Positions 44,051-54,260 of a DNA stretch of 64,000 nt are shown here, piece after piece. The notes under the pieces were generated by a model that saw only the letters and a list, made by a program, of their open reading frames with translations, was not told the DNA's origin and did no database searches. Within the stretch, counting starts at the first letter, position 1, and the number at the start of each line of letters is the position of its first letter. The position numbers and the translations under genes are program-made. The stretch is from Salipiger abyssi (GTDB lineage: Bacteria > Pseudomonadota > Alphaproteobacteria > Rhodobacterales > Rhodobacteraceae), in NCBI RefSeq assembly GCF_001975705.1, contig NZ_CP015093.1:806001-870000 (forward strand), in the 5' to 3' direction.

Positions 44051-45283
44051 ATGACGACCATGACAGACCCGCCGGGGCGTGGCTTCCGGCTGTCGCAGCT
44101 TATCTACGACACGCGCTACCGATCCATGACCATCCAGGTGGTCGCGATGATCCTGCTGATGCTGTTGTTCTCCTGGCTCGTCTCGAACACGATCCACAAC
44201 CTTCAGAATCTGGGCAAGGATTTCGATTTCGGCTTTCTGAGCCAGCCATCGGGTTATGACATCAACCAACGCCTGATCGACTATAACAGCCAGAGCACGC
44301 ACGGGCGCGCGGCGCTTGTCGGCATCATCAACACGGTGCTGGTGGCGTTCCTGGGCTGTGCCCTCGCCACCATCCTGGGCGTGATCGCCGGCGTGCTGCG
44401 CCTGTCGAACAACTGGCTCGTCTCACGGCTCATGGCGGTCTATGTCGAGGGCTTCCGCAACGTGCCGCTGCTGCTCTGGATCGTGCTGATCTTTGCGCTG
44501 ATGACCGAGAGCACCCCTGCACCGAGCGCCTTCCGCGGCGAAAACCCCGATTCCACGATGCTCTTCGACGTGTTCGCGATCACCAACCGGGGGGTCTATA
44601 TCCCGGCGATCCATTTCGGCACGCCCTTCTTCGACAACGGATTCTTCAACTGGTTGCTGGTGCTGATCGTGCTGGGCGCGTCGATCTTCGGCATCCAGCG
44701 CCTGCGCCACTGGGCCACCGAAAAGCAGGAGGCCACCGGCGCCCGCCCCACCACCTGGTATTTCATTCTCGGCCTGCTGGTGATCCCGACCGCGATCCTC
44801 ATGGTGCTGATGGGCGCGTTCTGGGACATCCCCTCGCTTCAGGGCTTCAATTTCGGCGGCGGCATCCATCTGCGCAACTCGCTGATCGCGCTCTGGCTGG
44901 CGCTGTCGCTCTATACCGGTGCCTTCATCGCCGAGATCGTGCGCGGCGGCATTCTCGCCGTCTCCAAGGGCCAGACAGAGGCCGCCTATGCGCTGGGGCT
45001 GCGCCCGGGCACCACGATGAACCTGGTGATCCTGCCGCAGGCAATGCGGGTGATCATCCCGCCGCTGATCTCGCAGTTTCTCAACCTGACCAAGAACAGC
45101 TCTCTCGCCATCGCGGTGGGCTATATGGACGTCCGCTCGACCCTGGGCGGCATCACCATCAACCAGACCGGCCGCGAACTCGAAGGCATGCTGCTGCTGG
45201 GCCTGTTCTACCTGGTGCTGAGCCTGCTGATTTCGGGTGCGATGAACATCTACAACGCCTCCGTGAAGCTGAAGGAGCGCTGA
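44051..45283 (+). CDS. bztB: General L-amino acid ABC transporter permease BztB/AapQ
   Basis: A 410-residue inner-membrane permease. Long for the HisM type because of a periplasmic insertion, as in AapQ/BztB. The ATPase-docking EAA loop is at GILAVSKGQTEAAYALGLRPGTTMNLVILPQAMRVIIPPLISQFLNLTKNSSLA. Ribosome site GGGGAGAAGACA. Pairs with BztC as a heterodimer. Confidence 0.94.
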   Translation: MTTMTDPPGRGFRLSQLIYDTRYRSMTIQVVAMILLMLLFSWLVSNTIHNLQNLGKDFDFGFLSQPSGYDINQRLIDYNSQSTHGRAALVGIINTVLVAFLGCALATILGVIAGVLRLSNNWLVSRLMAVYVEGFRNVPLLLWIVLIFALMTESTPAPSAFRGENPDSTMLFDVFAITNRGVYIPAIHFGTPFFDNGFFNWLLVLIVLGASIFGIQRLRHWATEKQEATGARPTTWYFILGLLVIPTAILMVLMGAFWDIPSLQGFNFGGGIHLRNSLIALWLALSLYTGAFIAEIVRGGILAVSKGQTEAAYALGLRPGTTMNLVILPQAMRVIIPPLISQFLNLTKNSSLAIAVGYMDVRSTLGGITINQTGRELEGMLLLGLFYLVLSLLISGAMNIYNASVKLKER

Positions 45284-45284
45284 C

Positions 45285-46601
45285 ATGAGCGAAGTACACG
45301 CACAGACCGTCGCCTATGTCCGCGACAGCATGGTCGAGCAGCGCGAGCCGCCGCTGTCGCAATCCGGCGCCTACAAGTGGATCCACGAGAACCTGCTGTC
45401 CTCCTGGGTCAATGTCCTGCTCACCATCGTTTCGCTCTGGGTGATCTGGGTCGCTCTCAGCCACGTCATCCCCTGGGCGGCGCTGGGGATCTGGAGCGCC
45501 GACAGCCTGGCGCAATGCCGCGAGATCCGCGACGAGATCTATGGCGCCGGTGCCTCGGTGGCCTGCTGGGCGGTGATCAGCGAGCGCTGGAACCAGCTGC
45601 TCTTCGGCTTCTACCCGCCAGAGCTCTACTGGCGCCCGGTGCTGGCCTTTGTGGTCTTCCTCGCAGCCATCGCACCGGTGCTCTTTGCATCGCTGCCGCG
45701 CAAGATGCTCTGGGGCTCGGTTGTGGCACCTTTCGCACTGTTCTGGCTGATCTGGGGCGGTTCGATCTGGATGCCCGTCGCGGTCGCTCTGGGCTTTGTG
45801 CTGGGCTGGGCGGTGCTGCGCTTTGCCGGGCCGGCCATCGGCGCGCTCGGCGGGGTTGTCCTCGCCATTGTGGTGCCGGTGCTCTACTGGCTGTTCCTCG
45901 CCGGACCGCTGGCCGGCGGGCTCGCGGCGGCTCTCCCCATCGGGCTGGAGCCGGTCGGCTCCAACGATATCGGCGGCTTCATGCTGGCCACGATCATCGG
46001 CGTCTCCGGCATCATCCTGTCACTGCCGCTGGGCATCGTGCTGGCGCTGGGGCGGCAGTCGGATCTCTTTATCATCAACAAATGCTCGGTGATCTTTATC
46101 GAGGTCATCCGTGGCGTGCCGCTGATCGTGTGGCTCTTCACCGCGTCGCTCCTGCTCAACTACTTCCTGCCGCCGGGAACGAATTTCGACCTCATGCTGC
46201 GGGTGATCATCATGGTGACGCTGTTCTCCTCGGCCTATATCGCCGAGGTGGTGCGTGGCGGGCTCGCGGCGCTGCCCAAGGGCCAGTACGAGGCCGCCGA
46301 CGCGCTGGGGCTCGATTACTGGAAGAGCATGCGGCTGATCATCCTGCCGCAGGCGCTGAAGATCTCGATCCCCGGCATCGTCAACACCTTCATCGGGCTC
46401 TTCAAGGACACCACGCTGGTGGTCTTCATCGGCTTGCTCGACCCGATCGGCCTGTCGAATGCGATCCGCGCCAGTACCGAGTGGAACGGCATCTACTGGG
46501 AGCTCTTCGTCTTCATCGGCCTGTGCTTCTTCGTGTTCTGCTTCAGCATGGGCCGCTATTCCCTGTTTCTCGAGAAAAAGCTCCGCCGTGAGCACCGTTA
46601 A
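45285..46601 (+). CDS. bztC: General L-amino acid ABC transporter permease BztC/AapM
   Basis: A 438-residue partner permease with an N-terminal extension (helix about 40-65, then several extra helices to about residue 220) and a C-terminal core with the EAA loop [52 protein letters not shown]. It begins one base after bztB. Confidence 0.94.
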   Translation: MSEVHAQTVAYVRDSMVEQREPPLSQSGAYKWIHENLLSSWVNVLLTIVSLWVIWVALSHVIPWAALGIWSADSLAQCREIRDEIYGAGASVACWAVISERWNQLLFGFYPPELYWRPVLAFVVFLAAIAPVLFASLPRKMLWGSVVAPFALFWLIWGGSIWMPVAVALGFVLGWAVLRFAGPAIGALGGVVLAIVVPVLYWLFLAGPLAGGLAAALPIGLEPVGSNDIGGFMLATIIGVSGIILSLPLGIVLALGRQSDLFIINKCSVIFIEVIRGVPLIVWLFTASLLLNYFLPPGTNFDLMLRVIIMVTLFSSAYIAEVVRGGLAALPKGQYEAADALGLDYWKSMRLIILPQALKISIPGIVNTFIGLFKDTTLVVFIGLLDPIGLSNAIRASTEWNGIYWELFVFIGLCFFVFCFSMGRYSLFLEKKLRREHR

Positions 46602-46612
46602 GGAGACCTGAC

Positions 46613-47401
46613 ATGCAACAACAAGCGACCGAGACCGTCGACCGCAGCCAGATGCAGGTGTCCGACGAGGTGGCGATCCAGATCACCAAGATGAACAAGT
46701 GGTACGGCAGCTTCCACGTGCTGCGCGACATCGACCTGACGGTCCATCGCGGCGAGCGGATCGTCGTCGCAGGCCCGTCGGGCTCGGGGAAATCCACGAT
46801 GATCCGCTGCATCAACCGGCTGGAAGAGCATCAGGCCGGGCAGATCATCGTCGACGGCACCGAACTGGGATCGGATCTCAAGAATATCGACAAGATCCGC
46901 TCCGAAGTCGGCATGGTGTTCCAGCATTTCAACCTCTTCCCGCATCTGACCATCCTGGAGAACTGCACGCTGGCGCCGATCTGGGTGCGCAAGATCCCCA
47001 AGAAAGAGGCCGAGGCGACGGCCATGCATTTTCTGGAGAAGGTGAAGATCCCCGAGCAGGCCAACAAATATCCCGGCCAGCTCTCGGGCGGTCAGCAGCA
47101 GCGCGTGGCCATCGCCCGTTCGCTCTGCATGAAGCCGCGGATCATGCTCTTCGACGAGCCGACCTCGGCGCTCGACCCGGAGATGATCAAGGAGGTGCTC
47201 GACACCATGGTTTCGCTCGCCGAAGAAGGCATGACCATGATCTGCGTGACACATGAGATGGGCTTTGCGCAGGCGGTGGCGAACCGGGTGATCTTTATGG
47301 ATGCGGGCCAGATCGTGGAGCAGAACGAACCGAACGCGTTCTTCAACAACCCGCAGCACGAGCGCACCAAGCTCTTCCTGAGCCAGATCCTCGGCCACTG
47401 A
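46613..47401 (+). CDS. bztD: General L-amino acid ABC transporter ATP-binding protein
   Basis: A 262-residue ATPase: Walker [15 protein letters not shown]-loop [14 protein letters not shown], signature [15 protein letters not shown], Walker [16 protein letters not shown] and switch His in [19 protein letters not shown]. An N-terminal stretch of about 20 residues precedes the fold, as in AapP. Last gene of bztABCD, followed by a terminator. Confidence 0.95.
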   Translation: MQQQATETVDRSQMQVSDEVAIQITKMNKWYGSFHVLRDIDLTVHRGERIVVAGPSGSGKSTMIRCINRLEEHQAGQIIVDGTELGSDLKNIDKIRSEVGMVFQHFNLFPHLTILENCTLAPIWVRKIPKKEAEATAMHFLEKVKIPEQANKYPGQLSGGQQQRVAIARSLCMKPRIMLFDEPTSALDPEMIKEVLDTMVSLAEEGMTMICVTHEMGFAQAVANRVIFMDAGQIVEQNEPNAFFNNPQHERTKLFLSQILGH

Positions 47402-47426
47402 GGCTCCTGCCCCGCAAGCAGACAAA

Positions 47427-47459
47427 GGCCCGCCCTATCCGGGGCGGGTCTTTTTTTTT
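47427..47459 (+). terminator. Intrinsic terminator of bztABCD
   Basis: GCCCGCCC pairs with GGGCGGGT, followed by an uninterrupted run of nine T, 25 bases after the bztD stop. Confidence 0.92.
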
Positions 47460-47530
47460 GCCGTCCCGCGACGGGCAGAATTTTCGTACGAAGAATCTTA
47501 GGGCCCTCCATACACCGCTTCAAACGAGAA

Positions 47531-47559
47531 GGGCCCGGAAGCATATGCTCCCGGGCCCG
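47531..47559 (-). terminator. Hairpin terminator after rpmD
   Basis: GGGCCCGGAAGCATATGCTCCCGGGCCC is a near-perfect inverted repeat; on the minus strand it is followed by TTCTCGTTT. It ends the leftward rpmC-rpmD unit, where rplO would normally continue. Confidence 0.7.
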
Positions 47560-47582
47560 ATCTCTTACCGTATCAAGAGCGC

Positions 47583-47771
47583 TCAGCCGCGCTCTTCGAC
47601 GATCTCCACAAGATGCGGGATCTTGGCGACCATGCCGCGCACGGCGGGCGTGTCTTCCAGTTCGCGCGTCTTGTTCATCTTGTTCAGGCCCAGGCCCACC
47701 AGCGTCTGGCGCTGGATGGCGGGGCGGCGGATCGGCGAGCCGATCTGCTTCACGACGATTGTCTTAGCCAT
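47583..47771 (-). CDS. rpmD: 50S ribosomal protein L30
   Basis: A 62-residue protein: [45 protein letters not shown] is the L30 core. Last gene of the leftward spc segment, five bases after rpsE. The usual next gene, rplO, is absent here and found inverted at 29.8 kb. Confidence 0.97.
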   Translation of the reverse strand: MAKTIVVKQIGSPIRRPAIQRQTLVGLGLNKMNKTRELEDTPAVRGMVAKIPHLVEIVEERG

Positions 47772-47776
47772 GGATC

Positions 47777-48355
47777 TCAGACCTCCTCGGCCACGAGGGT
47801 TGCATCAGCCGACGCTTCTTCGCGCTTCGGCAGGATATCGGCGACCTTCTTGCCGCGACGCTGCGCGACGTTGCGCGGCGACTGCTCGCGGGTCAGGCCG
47901 TTCAGCGTGGCACGGATCATGTTGTAGGGGTTCTGCGACCCGGTCGATTTGGCGACCACGTCGTGAATACCCAGCATTTCGAACACGGCACGCATCGGAC
48001 CACCGGCGATGATCCCGGTCCCGGTCGGTGCGGTGCGCATGACGACCTTGCCGGCGCCGTGGCGGCCTTCGATGTCGTGATGCAGCGTGCGGCCTTCTTT
48101 CAGCGGCACGCGGATCATCTTGCGCTTGGCCTGCTCGGTGGCCTTGCGGATGGCCTCGGGGACCTCCTTGGCCTTGCCCTTACCAAAGCCGACGCGGCCC
48201 TTCTGGTCGCCCACGACAACAAGCGCGGCGAAGCCGAAGCGCTTACCGCCCTTCACGGTCTTGGACACGCGGTTGATCGCAACCAGGCGATCGGCGAATT
48301 CCGGGGTCTCGTCGCGGTCGCGACGGTTGCCACGGCGGTTATCACGTTCTGCCAT
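47777..48355 (-). CDS. rpsE: 30S ribosomal protein S5
   Basis: A 192-residue protein with the double-stranded RNA-binding domain ([49 protein letters not shown]) and [36 protein letters not shown]. The basic N-terminus is typical of alphaproteobacteria. A 187-base gap, unusually long for this operon and containing a palindromic repeat, separates it from rplR. Confidence 0.97.
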   Translation of the reverse strand: MAERDNRRGNRRDRDETPEFADRLVAINRVSKTVKGGKRFGFAALVVVGDQKGRVGFGKGKAKEVPEAIRKATEQAKRKMIRVPLKEGRTLHHDIEGRHGAGKVVMRTAPTGTGIIAGGPMRAVFEMLGIHDVVAKSTGSQNPYNMIRATLNGLTREQSPRNVAQRRGKKVADILPKREEASADATLVAEEV

Positions 48356-48511
48356 CAGGCATTCCTCTGTTCAGGGTCGGCGCGCATCGGCCAAGGCCGT
48401 CTTGCACCGGTTTTCTCCAATCCAGGTGCCGCGCATGTCGCGCTGGCCCGGATCATCGAGGCGTCTCCGCCTACAGGAAACGGGGCGACGACGCCGCCCC
48501 GAGGAACGATG

Positions 48512-48538
48512 CGCAGGGTGGGCAATTTGCCCACCGCC
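48512..48538. repeat. Dispersed palindromic repeat, copy 2 (between rplR and rpsE)
   Basis: Reverse complement of the repeat at 29424-29450 with one difference in 27 bases; core GGTGGGCAATTTGCCCACC. Beside it lies another hairpin, GGGGCGACGACGCCGCCCC (48482-48500). Confidence 0.75.
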
Positions 48539-48542
48539 ACGA

Positions 48543-48902
48543 TCAGAGTTTCAGGCCCGCCTCACGCGCGGCGTCGGCCAGAGCCTTGACGCGACCGTGA
48601 TACAGAAAGCCGCCGCGGTCGAAATAGGCTTCTTCCACGCCGGCTGCCTTTGCGCGCTCGGCCAGCAGAGCACCGACCTTCTGGGCCGCCTCCACATTGC
48701 CTTTGCCGACGACGCCCAGATCCTTCTCCATCGAGGAGGCGGATGCGAGCGTCACGCCGCGCACGTCGTCGATCAGCTGCACGCTGATATTCTTGTTCGA
48801 GCGGTGAACCGACAGCCGCACACGGCCGGCGTTCACCTTGCGAAGCTTGTTCCGGACGCGCAGGCGGCGCTTGAGGAACAGATCCCGTTTGCTGTTTGCC
48901 AT
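48543..48902 (-). CDS. rplR: 50S ribosomal protein L18
   Basis: A 119-residue 5S rRNA-binding protein: [39 protein letters not shown] and the C-terminal [29 protein letters not shown]. Eleven bases after rplF. Confidence 0.97.
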   Translation of the reverse strand: MANSKRDLFLKRRLRVRNKLRKVNAGRVRLSVHRSNKNISVQLIDDVRGVTLASASSMEKDLGVVGKGNVEAAQKVGALLAERAKAAGVEEAYFDRGGFLYHGRVKALADAAREAGLKL

Positions 48903-48913
48903 TTTTCGCGTCC

Positions 48914-49447
48914 TTACTTCTTCTTGCCTTCCTTGGCAAAGATGTACTCACCCTTGTAGCGAATACCCTTGCCTTTGTACGGCTCCGGACGGCGCCAGTC
49001 GCGGATATTGGCCGCGACCTGACCGACCACCTGTGCGTCATGCCCCTCGACGACGATTTCCGTCGGCTTCGGCGTGGTGACCGTGATGCCCTGCGGAATG
49101 TCGAAGTTCACATCGTGGCTGTAGCCGAGGTTCAGCTTCAGAGTGGAGCCCTGAACCTGCGCGCGGTAACCCACGCCCTGGATCTCGAGCTCTTTCTTGA
49201 AGGTGTTCGAGACACCGTGGACCATGTTGGCCACGATGGTCCGCGACATGCCCCACTGCTGACGGGCGCGCTTGGAATTGCCGCGCGGCGTCACGGTGAC
49301 GGCGTTGTCCTCGACCGCGATGGTGACATCGTCGGTGGCGTTGAAGATCTGGCTGCCTTTCGGCCCCTTCACTTCCACGGTCTGGCCGCTGACGGATGCG
49401 GAAACACCCGAGGGCAGCTCAACCGGCTTTTTCCCAATACGAGACAT
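48914..49447 (-). CDS. rplF: 50S ribosomal protein L6
   Basis: A 177-residue protein starting [15 protein letters not shown] at 49447, behind AAGGAGGGACGC; a longer frame reaching into rpsH was rejected. Two L6 repeats, ending [24 protein letters not shown]. Confidence 0.97.
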   Translation of the reverse strand: MSRIGKKPVELPSGVSASVSGQTVEVKGPKGSQIFNATDDVTIAVEDNAVTVTPRGNSKRARQQWGMSRTIVANMVHGVSNTFKKELEIQGVGYRAQVQGSTLKLNLGYSHDVNFDIPQGITVTTPKPTEIVVEGHDAQVVGQVAANIRDWRRPEPYKGKGIRYKGEYIFAKEGKKK

Positions 49448-49457
49448 GCGTCCCTCC

Positions 49458-49850
49458 TTAGAATACCGTGCAGAGCACCTCGCCGCCGACATTGGCAGCG
49501 CGGGCGTTTGCGTCCGACATCACGCCCTTCGGCGTGCTGACAATCGACACACCCAGGCCCTGACGGACCGAGGGGATGTCCTTGACACCCATATAGACGC
49601 GGCGACCGGGCTTGGAGACCCGCTGAAGCTCGCGAATGACGGGGGTGCCGTCGAAATATTTCAGGCTGATTTCCAGGGTCGGGTGACCGTTGGAATCGGT
49701 GCCGGACTCGTAGCCGCGGATGTAGCCTTCGTCTGCCAGCACGTCGAGCACCCAGGCACGCAGCTTGGAGGCCGGCGTGGTGACGGTGGACTTGCCGCGC
49801 ATCTGCGAGTTGCGGATCCGGGTGAGCATATCGCCGATAGGATCGTTCAT
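49458..49850 (-). CDS. rpsH: 30S ribosomal protein S8
   Basis: A 130-residue protein: [31 protein letters not shown] and the C-terminal [38 protein letters not shown]. In E. coli S8 regulates the spc operon translationally by binding the rplE region; whether it does so here is unknown. Confidence 0.97.
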   Translation of the reverse strand: MNDPIGDMLTRIRNSQMRGKSTVTTPASKLRAWVLDVLADEGYIRGYESGTDSNGHPTLEISLKYFDGTPVIRELQRVSKPGRRVYMGVKDIPSVRQGLGVSIVSTPKGVMSDANARAANVGGEVLCTVF

Positions 49851-49862
49851 ATCATACCCTCC

Positions 49863-50168
49863 TTACCAGCTCGACTTGACCACACCGGGAAGCTGACCGT
49901 TCGAGCCGAGGTCGCGCAGGGCGATCCGGCTGATCTTGAGCTTGCGGTAGTAAGCATGGGGACGACCCGTCAGCTGGCAGCGGTTGTGCAGCCGGGTGGG
50001 CGAGGAATTGCGCGGCAGTTTCGCCAGCTTCAGGCGGGCCTTGAAGCGCTCTTCCATAGGTTTGGATTCGTCGGTCGCGATCTCTTTGAGCTCAGCGCGC
50101 TTGGCGGCGTATTTCTCCACCAGCGCCTGGCGCTTCTTCTCGCGTTCGATCATGGATTTCTTGGCCAT
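49863..50168 (-). CDS. rpsN: 30S ribosomal protein S14 (zinc-free long form)
   Basis: A 101-residue S14 of the C-minus type: the CxxC zinc pairs are absent, and the conserved [34 protein letters not shown] is present. Twelve bases after rplE. Confidence 0.96.
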   Translation of the reverse strand: MAKKSMIEREKKRQALVEKYAAKRAELKEIATDESKPMEERFKARLKLAKLPRNSSPTRLHNRCQLTGRPHAYYRKLKISRIALRDLGSNGQLPGVVKSSW

Positions 50169-50180
50169 GTGTCTCGCTCC

Positions 50181-50741
50181 TCAGGCGTTGAAGGGCATGT
50201 TGAAATGCTTCAACAGCGCCTTGGCTTCCGCGTCGGTCGCGGCGGTGGTGGTGATGATGATGTCCATGCCCCAGACCTCGTCGACCTTGTCGAACTCGAT
50301 CTCGGGGAAGACGATGTGTTCCTTGACGCCCATGGCGAAGTTGCCGCGCCCGTCGAAGGACGGCTTCACGCCACGGAAGTCGCGGATGCGGGGCATCGCG
50401 ATACCGATCAGGCGGTCGAGGAAATCATACATCCGGTCACCGCGGAGCGTGACCTTGGCACCGAGCGGCATCTCTTCACGAACGCGGAAGCCGGCGATCG
50501 ACTTCTTGGCTTTCGTGGTGACGGCTTTCTGACCGGCGATGGTGGTCAGATCCTCGACGGCCGATTTGGCCTTCTTGGAATCGCGCACCGCCTCGGCACC
50601 GCAGCCGATGTTCAGAACGATCTTGTCCAGACGCGGGATCTGCATGTCGTTCTTGTAGCCGAACTCTTCCTTCATCGCGGCCTTGATGCTGTCGCGGAAC
50701 AGCGTCTTCAGGCGCGGGGTATAGGTCGCGGTATCAAGCAT
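50181..50741 (-). CDS. rplE: 50S ribosomal protein L5
   Basis: A 186-residue 5S rRNA/P-site protein: [77 protein letters not shown]. Its start overlaps rplX by eight bases. Confidence 0.97.
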   Translation of the reverse strand: MLDTATYTPRLKTLFRDSIKAAMKEEFGYKNDMQIPRLDKIVLNIGCGAEAVRDSKKAKSAVEDLTTIAGQKAVTTKAKKSIAGFRVREEMPLGAKVTLRGDRMYDFLDRLIGIAMPRIRDFRGVKPSFDGRGNFAMGVKEHIVFPEIEFDKVDEVWGMDIIITTTAATDAEAKALLKHFNMPFNA

Positions 50742-51045
50742 CGATCACGTCCCCCGTGGTCTTGGCAAAACGGACCTTCTTGTCGCCTTCCATGCGGAAG
50801 CCCACGCGGGTCGGTTTGCCGTTGGCATCGACGATGGCGAGGTTGCTGAGGTCGATGGGCATCGCCTGCGGCAGACGGCCGCCTTGCGACGTCTGGCTCT
50901 GGCGGGTGTGGCGGACGGCCATGTTGACGCCGCCGACAACGGCCTTGCCGGTTTTCGGGCTGACGGACTCGATGGTCCCGGTCTTGCCCTTGTCCTTGCC
51001 GGCGAGAACGATGACGTTGTCGCCCTTTTTCAGTTTGGCAGCCAT
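50734..51045 (-). CDS. rplX: 50S ribosomal protein L24
   Basis: A 103-residue assembly-initiator protein with the KOW motif [44 protein letters not shown]. Overlaps rplE by eight bases and is two bases after rplN. Confidence 0.97.
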   Translation of the reverse strand: MAAKLKKGDNVIVLAGKDKGKTGTIESVSPKTGKAVVGGVNMAVRHTRQSQTSQGGRLPQAMPIDLSNLAIVDANGKPTRVGFRMEGDKKVRFAKTTGDVIDA

Positions 51046-51047
51046 GG

Positions 51048-51416
51048 TCAGAGCACCTCCGGAGCCAGCGAGATGATCTTCATGAAGTTCTTCGCACGCA
51101 GCTCGCGCACCACCGGCCCGAAGATACGGGTGCCGACGGGCTCATTCGAGTTGTTCAGAATGACGGCGGCGTTGCGGTCGAAGCGGATGGTGGTGCCGTC
51201 TTCACGGCGGACTTCCTTGGCGGTGCGCACGACGACGGCCTTGCGGACGTCACCCTTCTTCACGCGACCGCGCGGAATGGCCTCTTTCACCGATACGACG
51301 ATGATGTCGCCGACCGATGCATAGCGGCGATGCGAGCCGCCGAGGACCTTGATGCACTGAACTTTCCGGGCACCGGAATTGTCAGCGACATCCAGATTGG
51401 TCTGCATCTGGATCAT
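51048..51416 (-). CDS. rplN: 50S ribosomal protein L14
   Basis: A 122-residue protein: [50 protein letters not shown], ending [12 protein letters not shown]. The 77-base gap to rpsQ has no gene. Confidence 0.97.
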   Translation of the reverse strand: MIQMQTNLDVADNSGARKVQCIKVLGGSHRRYASVGDIIVVSVKEAIPRGRVKKGDVRKAVVVRTAKEVRREDGTTIRFDRNAAVILNNSNEPVGTRIFGPVVRELRAKNFMKIISLAPEVL

Positions 51417-51493
51417 GTGGTTTCTCCCGACCTTTGGGGGTTGTTCTTGGTCTACCCCCCAGGGTTTCGATCAAACCGGAATGTGGTCGTGGA

Positions 51494-51724
51494 TTACTCC
51501 GCGATCACCTCCCAGCGTTTCGTTTTCGACTTGGGCGCGCATTCGATGATGCGGACCATATCGCCGACAGCGAATTTTTCCGCCTCGTCATGAGCGCGGT
51601 ATTTCTTCGACTTCTTGATGGTCTTCTGCAGCACGGGGTGCTTGAAGCGGCGGACCACCTGAACCGTGACGGTCTGGGCGTTGGCGGTGGAGGTCACGGT
51701 GCCTTGCAGGATACGCTTGGGCAT
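51494..51724 (-). CDS. rpsQ: 30S ribosomal protein S17
   Basis: A 76-residue OB-fold protein: [46 protein letters not shown] then [21 protein letters not shown]. Twelve bases after rpmC. Confidence 0.97.
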   Translation of the reverse strand: MPKRILQGTVTSTANAQTVTVQVVRRFKHPVLQKTIKKSKKYRAHDEAEKFAVGDMVRIIECAPKSKTKRWEVIAE

Positions 51725-51736
51725 GATTGGAACTCC

Positions 51737-51943
51737 TTATTCCGCAGACGCCGCAGCAGCGGCTTTCTGGTTGAGCACGGTGTTGACCCGCGCCACGTCG
51801 CGGCGCACCTGACGGATGCGTGCGGTGTTTTCGATCTGGCCGGTGGCTTTCTGGAAGCGGAGGTTGAAGGCCTCCTTCTTCAGCGCCACAAGCTCGTCCC
51901 GGAGCTGGTCCGGGGTCTTCGAGCTGAGCTCTTTGGCGTCCAT
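51737..51943 (-). CDS. rpmC: 50S ribosomal protein L29
   Basis: A 68-residue coiled-coil hairpin protein: [57 protein letters not shown]. Normally it directly follows rplP, but here it opens a new unit under its own promoter, 2.3 kb from rplP. Confidence 0.97.
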   Translation of the reverse strand: MDAKELSSKTPDQLRDELVALKKEAFNLRFQKATGQIENTARIRQVRRDVARVNTVLNQKAAAAASAE

Positions 51944-52030
51944 GTCGGTCGCTCCTTCGTTGCAACATCACCGGAGGGCCCCGTCGTTACGCGGGTCACC
52001 CTGATTCCCGGTGGAGGTGGATGAGCGGGC

Positions 52031-52059
52031 TCTATAGGCTGGTTAGGGGACGTTGGCAA
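52031..52059 (-). promoter_or_regulatory. Sigma70-type promoter of the rpmC-rpmD unit
   Basis: On the minus strand TTGCCA, 17-base spacer, TATAGA; about 90 bases before rpmC. It explains how this operon half is expressed after being cut off from rplP. Confidence 0.7.
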
Positions 52060-52089
52060 GGGTATTGAAGCTGCTTCGCAACGCAGCGA

Positions 52090-52578
52090 ATGTTCGTTAA
52101 CTTTCCATTCGGGAAACCAGAGGATCAACCACTGACAAATTTTCATCCTAGCGCCAGTCTTAAGATCTTTGGTGTTACACCAAGAGACCCAGGCTACGTC
52201 TATCTTTGTGAAGATCGAGGAAGATACAAAATCGGCAGATCTAGGAATCCTTGGAAGCGTCTCCGGGAGGCTTTCACTTGGTCGCCTTCAATTCAAATTC
52301 TCGCGCAAAAGCCGTTCTGGAACCATTGTGAAGTCGAAGATGCCCTACACACAGGGCTCGCAGCTTTTTGGTCCGTCCGCGAATGGTTCGATTTTCAAGC
52401 CGATCCGTTTTGTGAATGCTTTGTGGAGGGTTTCTGTGCTTTTGACAATCAAGACATCAACAAAAACTCCATTGATTTCATATACTTCATGAATGGAAAT
52501 GGCATGTCAGAGTTCACTCTAGAGCGTTCGAGGACGAGAATCTCAAAGGCAGCATTTCTCAAGAACCCATACAAATAG
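52090..52578 (+). CDS. GIY-YIG-like (T5orf172/MUG113-type) nuclease-family protein
   Basis: A 162-residue protein; residues about 35-110 carry the shortened GIY-YIG core: GYVYLCEDRGRYKIGRSRNPWKRLREA, then EVEDALHTGLAAFWSVREWFDF. Tyr, Arg and Glu of the fold can be traced. The coding sequence is clearly AT-richer than its ribosomal neighbours and uses codons rare elsewhere in the window, suggesting recent transfer. It is inserted, on the opposite strand, between rpmC and rplP. Activity unproven; many such proteins are stand-alone accessory genes of phage or plasmid origin. Confidence 0.78.
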   Translation: MFVNFPFGKPEDQPLTNFHPSASLKIFGVTPRDPGYVYLCEDRGRYKIGRSRNPWKRLREAFTWSPSIQILAQKPFWNHCEVEDALHTGLAAFWSVREWFDFQADPFCECFVEGFCAFDNQDINKNSIDFIYFMNGNGMSEFTLERSRTRISKAAFLKNPYK

Positions 52579-52657
52579 TCCTATCATCTTACCGTCGGAG
52601 TCCGGCAGCGTTGGGAACTTGCACTCGAAGCTTCCGCGCTCCGCCCGTTCACGCCTC

Positions 52658-52678
52658 AAACGCTCCCCCGGAGCGTTT
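52658..52678 (-). terminator. Hairpin downstream of the 2OG-oxygenase gene
   Basis: AAACGCTCC / GGAGCGTTT, a perfect 9-bp stem with a 3-base loop, followed nearby by CCGGGCAAAGCCCGG. No T-run, so termination strength is uncertain. Confidence 0.4.
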
Positions 52679-52702
52679 GCCGGGCAAAGCCCGGACCGGC
52701 AC

Positions 52703-53323
52703 TCACTCCCACTTATAGTTGAAGCTCACCGAAATCCGCTCTTCTGCGGCCGGGTTCGGCGGCACCTCGTGGCGTAGCCAGCTTTCCCAGAGCAGGATGT
52801 CCCCGACCTCGGGCGTCTCATACACAAACGCCTTCAGCTCCTCGCGGCATCCCTTCCGGCGCGCAGGCGCGGCCATCATGAAGCCCAGGCGCGGGTCTTC
52901 CAGCTTCAGCGCCGAGGTGCCGCCGGGCATCGCCACATAGGTCGTGCCCGAGATCACCGAATGCGGGTGGATATGCGAGGCGTGGGTGCCACCCTCGGGC
53001 AGAATGTTGATCCAGATGTCCTCGAGCACCAGCGCCTTGTCGCCCAGATCGAATTCCAGATCCTCGGCGAAGGCCGCCACATGCTTGTCGAGCGCCGCGA
53101 CCAGATCGGCGAAGACCGGGAAGCGCCAGGGCAGATCGGTCAGCGAGGCATAAGAGGTGTAGCCGGGATAGTTGTTCTCGTCGCACCATGCCTGCCCCGC
53201 CTCGTCGTCCTCGGCGATGGACCAGCAGGAGGCTTCCAGCTCGGCGGTGTCGATGGCGGGCGCATGCTCGGAGAGAGGGGCGCGGTAGAGGCGGGTCGCG
53301 AAGAGGGATCGGATCTGGGTCAT
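52703..53323 (-). CDS. Putative 2OG-Fe(II) oxygenase (TIGR02466 type)
   Basis: A 206-residue protein of the double-stranded beta-helix type. Iron ligands are suggested by THASHIHPHSVISGTTYV and the later LWESWLRHEVPPN, with the 2-oxoglutarate-binding Arg in EERISVSFNYKWE. Phage and marine bacteria often carry members, some similar to proline/lysine hydroxylases; the substrate is unknown. Located in the insertion between rpmC and rplP, on the same strand as the ribosomal genes but with its own flanking hairpins. Confidence 0.8.
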   Translation of the reverse strand: MTQIRSLFATRLYRAPLSEHAPAIDTAELEASCWSIAEDDEAGQAWCDENNYPGYTSYASLTDLPWRFPVFADLVAALDKHVAAFAEDLEFDLGDKALVLEDIWINILPEGGTHASHIHPHSVISGTTYVAMPGGTSALKLEDPRLGFMMAAPARRKGCREELKAFVYETPEVGDILLWESWLRHEVPPNPAAEERISVSFNYKWE

Positions 53324-53385
53324 GCCGCCTCATAGCGCGAGTCGCGGGGGCTGGCGAGGGGATTGAAGAGCGGTGGAAGCACCCG

Positions 53386-53404
53386 CCCCGGACCTGATCC
53401 GGGG
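53386..53404. repeat. CCCCGGA-N5-TCCGGGG palindrome
   Basis: CCCCGGACCTGATCCGGGG, followed by CCTC as in the copies at 57038. Lies between the oxygenase and the membrane protein gene. Confidence 0.6.
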
Positions 53405-53552
53405 CCTCGTGGTTTCCGGTGAGGCCATCACGATCCGCCAACGCATCACGTACAAAGACCGATCTTTGTCCATCAGAGGAATGTGTCGCCGCACCTTTCC
53501 AAATGTCATAAAAAACCTTTGTTGGCAGGTCTTCAATGGGCATACAGAGATT

Positions 53553-53972
53553 ATGAAACACCGTTTTCTCGATGCAGTCTACATTGGCTCTCTTGCAGCC
53601 ATGAGCTTGGTTGGACTGGGCTACGATTCTCTTTCACTTGACTTAGCAGCGCCCGGTCCGGATGGACCGTTCTTTTGTCGGGAGTTGCAGAGCTCCGGCG
53701 GAGACGACAGTTTAATGGTATTGGTGTTCGGGACCTTCACCATTCCGCTTTTACTCAGGGTGATCAGGTTCGGTCGCCAATTCTCTTCTATTGAAACCGC
53801 GACATTCTCTATTTGTCTTGGCCTCACATTGGTGTCGCTCTGGATTGCCAGCCTGGACTGCGCATCGCTCCTATATACGGCAATTTTTGTCCCGGATCCG
53901 CTGCTGGCCATCGCATTGATTGCGATACCGGTCGCAACAACTACGCTCTTAGCGCTACGCGTAGTGCGCTGA
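53553..53972 (+). CDS. Small membrane protein of unknown function
   Basis: A 139-residue protein starting MKHRFLDAVYIGSLAAMSLVGLGYDSL, with about four hydrophobic segments (residues about 8-28, 55-75, 90-107 and 115-137) and a CRELQSSGGDD loop. An upstream extension of the frame runs through a GC-rich repeat and was left out. AT-richer than its surroundings. No family recognised. It is the third accessory gene in the rpmC-rplP gap. The following 288 bases hold only the rplP terminator and no gene I can support. Confidence 0.5.
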   Translation: MKHRFLDAVYIGSLAAMSLVGLGYDSLSLDLAAPGPDGPFFCRELQSSGGDDSLMVLVFGTFTIPLLLRVIRFGRQFSSIETATFSICLGLTLVSLWIASLDCASLLYTAIFVPDPLLAIALIAIPVATTTLLALRVVR

Positions 53973-54159
53973 TCGCAATCGCCACCGTTGCCGGTATGTC
54001 ACCCTTTCACAATTCGACGGCATCGCGCTGTATCCGAGAGGTGCCCGCGAAATGACGCCATTCGAACGAGCTTTCTCACGAGCGCGAAAGGCTCCAAGCC
54101 CCGAAAACCTCGAATCAGGCGCGGGACTGAGACGCCAACGGGAGACCCACAAAGAAGAA

Positions 54160-54183
54160 CCCCCGCCGGTCTCCCGGCGGGGG
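54160..54183 (-). terminator. Terminator of the rplB-rplP unit
   Basis: CCCCCGCCGG / CCGGCGGGGG (10-bp stem, loop TCTC); on the minus strand followed by TTCTTCTTTG. It lies 77 bases after the rplP stop, where rpmC would normally continue. Confidence 0.8.
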
Positions 54184-54260
54184 TCAAAATTTTCAGCGGT
54201 GCGCGACCCGGACGGTTTCTGTGAAACCGCCTCCATCGCGCCCGGCGGCAAAGCCGCCGG

